Assembly (NCBI RefSeq): GCF_000760695.4
Contig: NZ_JHEG04000001.1
Coordinates: 9,248,935 to 9,312,934, forward strand
Length of the DNA stretch: 64,000 bases
Reading direction: 5' to 3'
Source: Tolypothrix bouteillei VB521301
GTDB lineage: Bacteria; Cyanobacteriota; Cyanobacteriia; Cyanobacteriales; Nostocaceae
Positions 63,047-64,000 of the stretch are shown in pieces (the first letter of the stretch is position 1; every line of letters starts with the position of its first letter). A program made the translations under genes and the position numbers. The notes beneath the pieces are model-generated. The model had not been told where the DNA came from. It worked only from the letters and a program-made list of their open reading frames with translations, and did no database searches.

Positions 63047-64000
63047 ATGAGGGAGCAATTGTCACTGGAAGAAATCACTGCTTGTGGTGTCGAAGTCAGT
63101 ACTGCGATCGCTATTCTGTCACAGATCGATGAGTGGCTGGCTTCATTACAACCTGCTGATTGCTGGCAGCATTTAGTGCAATATATTCTTAAACCCGATC
63201 TCCCCTTTGCACTACACGAACTCCTCTACAAAACTACCTTCTCTGATTGGGATAGCACTCAAGGATCGCCTCCTGCTTGGTTTCCTTCCAAAGAGCAAAT
63301 TCAGAAAACCAATATCGCTGCTTTAATGAAATCTCTGGAATTAGATTCTTATCCAGAACTTCATGCTTGGTCAGCACAAAATCGGTCTGAGTTTTGGGAA
63401 ATAATGATTCAGCGTTTGGGCATTCATTTCTCAGAAAAGTACAGCCAAATTATTGATTTGAGCAATGGAGTAGAGTCTCCCCAATGGCTGGTAGGTGCTC
63501 GATTTAACATCATTGAAAGTTGCTTTTTAGCACCAGCTGATGCACTGGCTATTCTCTTCCAATCGGATCGTGGTTCAATCTCTACCATGACTTATGGCGA
63601 ACTCCAAGCTTTAACTAACCGAGTTGCCAGTGGATTGGTGGAGGCTGGCTTTCTTCCTGGAGATACTATTGCCATTGTGATGCCCATGATAGCTGAATCT
63701 GTGGCAATTTACTTGGGAATTATCAAAGCTGGTTGCGTGGTTGTTTCCATAGCTGACAGTTTTTCTGCGACAGAAATTGCCATGCGCTTGCGCTTATCTA
63801 ACGCTCAAGCCATCTTTACCCAAAGCTATATTTTGCGTGGTAGCAAGCAGTTGCCTTTGTATGAGAAAGTGATAGCAGCCAATTCACCGAGAGCAATTGT
63901 TTTAGGAACTAAAATGAACAATGAGGATAATGAAAGTGTTTCCTTGTTGGCATCTTTAAAACTGCGTCGTGGTGATTTGGCTTGGGAAGATTTTCTCAGT
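63047..64000 (+). CDS. AMP-forming acyl-CoA synthetase (AAE17/18-like), 5' part
   Basis: The reading frame is open from ATG 63047 to the window end (318 codons), so only the N-terminal part is present. It has a long N-terminal extension with PFALHELLYKTTFSDWDST and PPAWFPSKEQIQK, FWEIMIQRLGIHF and WLVGARFNIIESC, then the start of the adenylate-forming domain (MTYGELQALTNRVASGLVEA, AIVMPMIAESVAIYLGIIKA). This arrangement resembles plant acyl-activating enzymes 17/18 and their cyanobacterial relatives. The AMP-binding motif lies outside the window. It is coupled to the HDO-fold gene. Confidence 0.8.
   Translation, partial: MREQLSLEEITACGVEVSTAIAILSQIDEWLASLQPADCWQHLVQYILKPDLPFALHELLYKTTFSDWDSTQGSPPAWFPSKEQIQKTNIAALMKSLELDSYPELHAWSAQNRSEFWEIMIQRLGIHFSEKYSQIIDLSNGVESPQWLVGARFNIIESCFLAPADALAILFQSDRGSISTMTYGELQALTNRVASGLVEAGFLPGDTIAIVMPMIAESVAIYLGIIKAGCVVVSIADSFSATEIAMRLRLSNAQAIFTQSYILRGSKQLPLYEKVIAANSPRAIVLGTKMNNEDNESVSLLASLKLRRGDLAWEDFLS

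Overview
The window comes from a filamentous, heterocyst-type cyanobacterium (Nostocales, something like Scytonema, Tolypothrix, Calothrix or Nostoc). The evidence is psbA, a GUN4-domain protein, very frequent HIP1 palindromes (GCGATCGC), many cyanobacterial short dispersed repeats, a long tRNA array, and cyanobacterium-specific families. I cannot tell whether it is chromosome or plasmid.

Layout. 0-7 kb: part of a type III CRISPR-Cas locus on the minus strand (Csx3-ATPase fusion, Cas10 without a visible HD nuclease, a tandemly duplicated and frameshifted csm2, csm3 at the left edge), with a divergent WYL-type regulator. No CRISPR array is visible; csm4/csm5 should lie to the left. 7-17 kb: housekeeping and stress genes (PPK2, a secreted triple-repeat protein, ChaB, a PLD-family protein, a cysteine desulfurase, a hybrid kinase and response regulator pair). 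17-23 kb: an ArsR-led pstSCAB operon with a tyrosine-phosphatase gene upstream, then an anchored PstS-like protein. 23-30 kb: a peptide-type ABC permease, an HD hydrolase and an RND efflux pair. 30-41 kb: a PD-(D/E)XK-like protein, tRNA-Gly, murF, a TerB protein, an aldose-epimerase-like protein, psbA (high-light E130 form) and a large two-partner-secretion exoprotein. 41-47 kb: a glycosyltransferase preceded by a c-di-AMP (ydaO-yuaA type) riboswitch, a GH31 glucosidase, a DUF2795 protein and a response regulator. 48-54 kb: accessory genes (nucleotidyltransferase, broken EAD-like ORF, XRE/GIY-YIG/GUN4 operon, intradiol dioxygenase, DUF924). 54-56.6 kb: a long tRNA array headed by an ORF-less group II intron. 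56.6-58.6 kb: GNAT genes and a CbbX-like AAA ATPase. 59.7-64 kb: an HPPD / homogentisate dioxygenase / diiron-oxidase-fold / acyl-activating-enzyme operon that runs off the right edge.

Most notable: several tRNA genes in the array carry short palindromic repeats inside the mature tRNA. Two insertions sit at the same T-loop position (tRNA-Asp and tRNA-Met), and two more are in variable loops. One array member has the anticodon CTA, which would read amber codons. Other items worth attention are the double, frameshifted csm2, the riboswitch upstream of the glycosyltransferase, the aromatic-catabolism-like cluster at the right edge, and an in-frame repeat insertion inside a signal peptide. All family assignments come from reading motifs; no database search was run.
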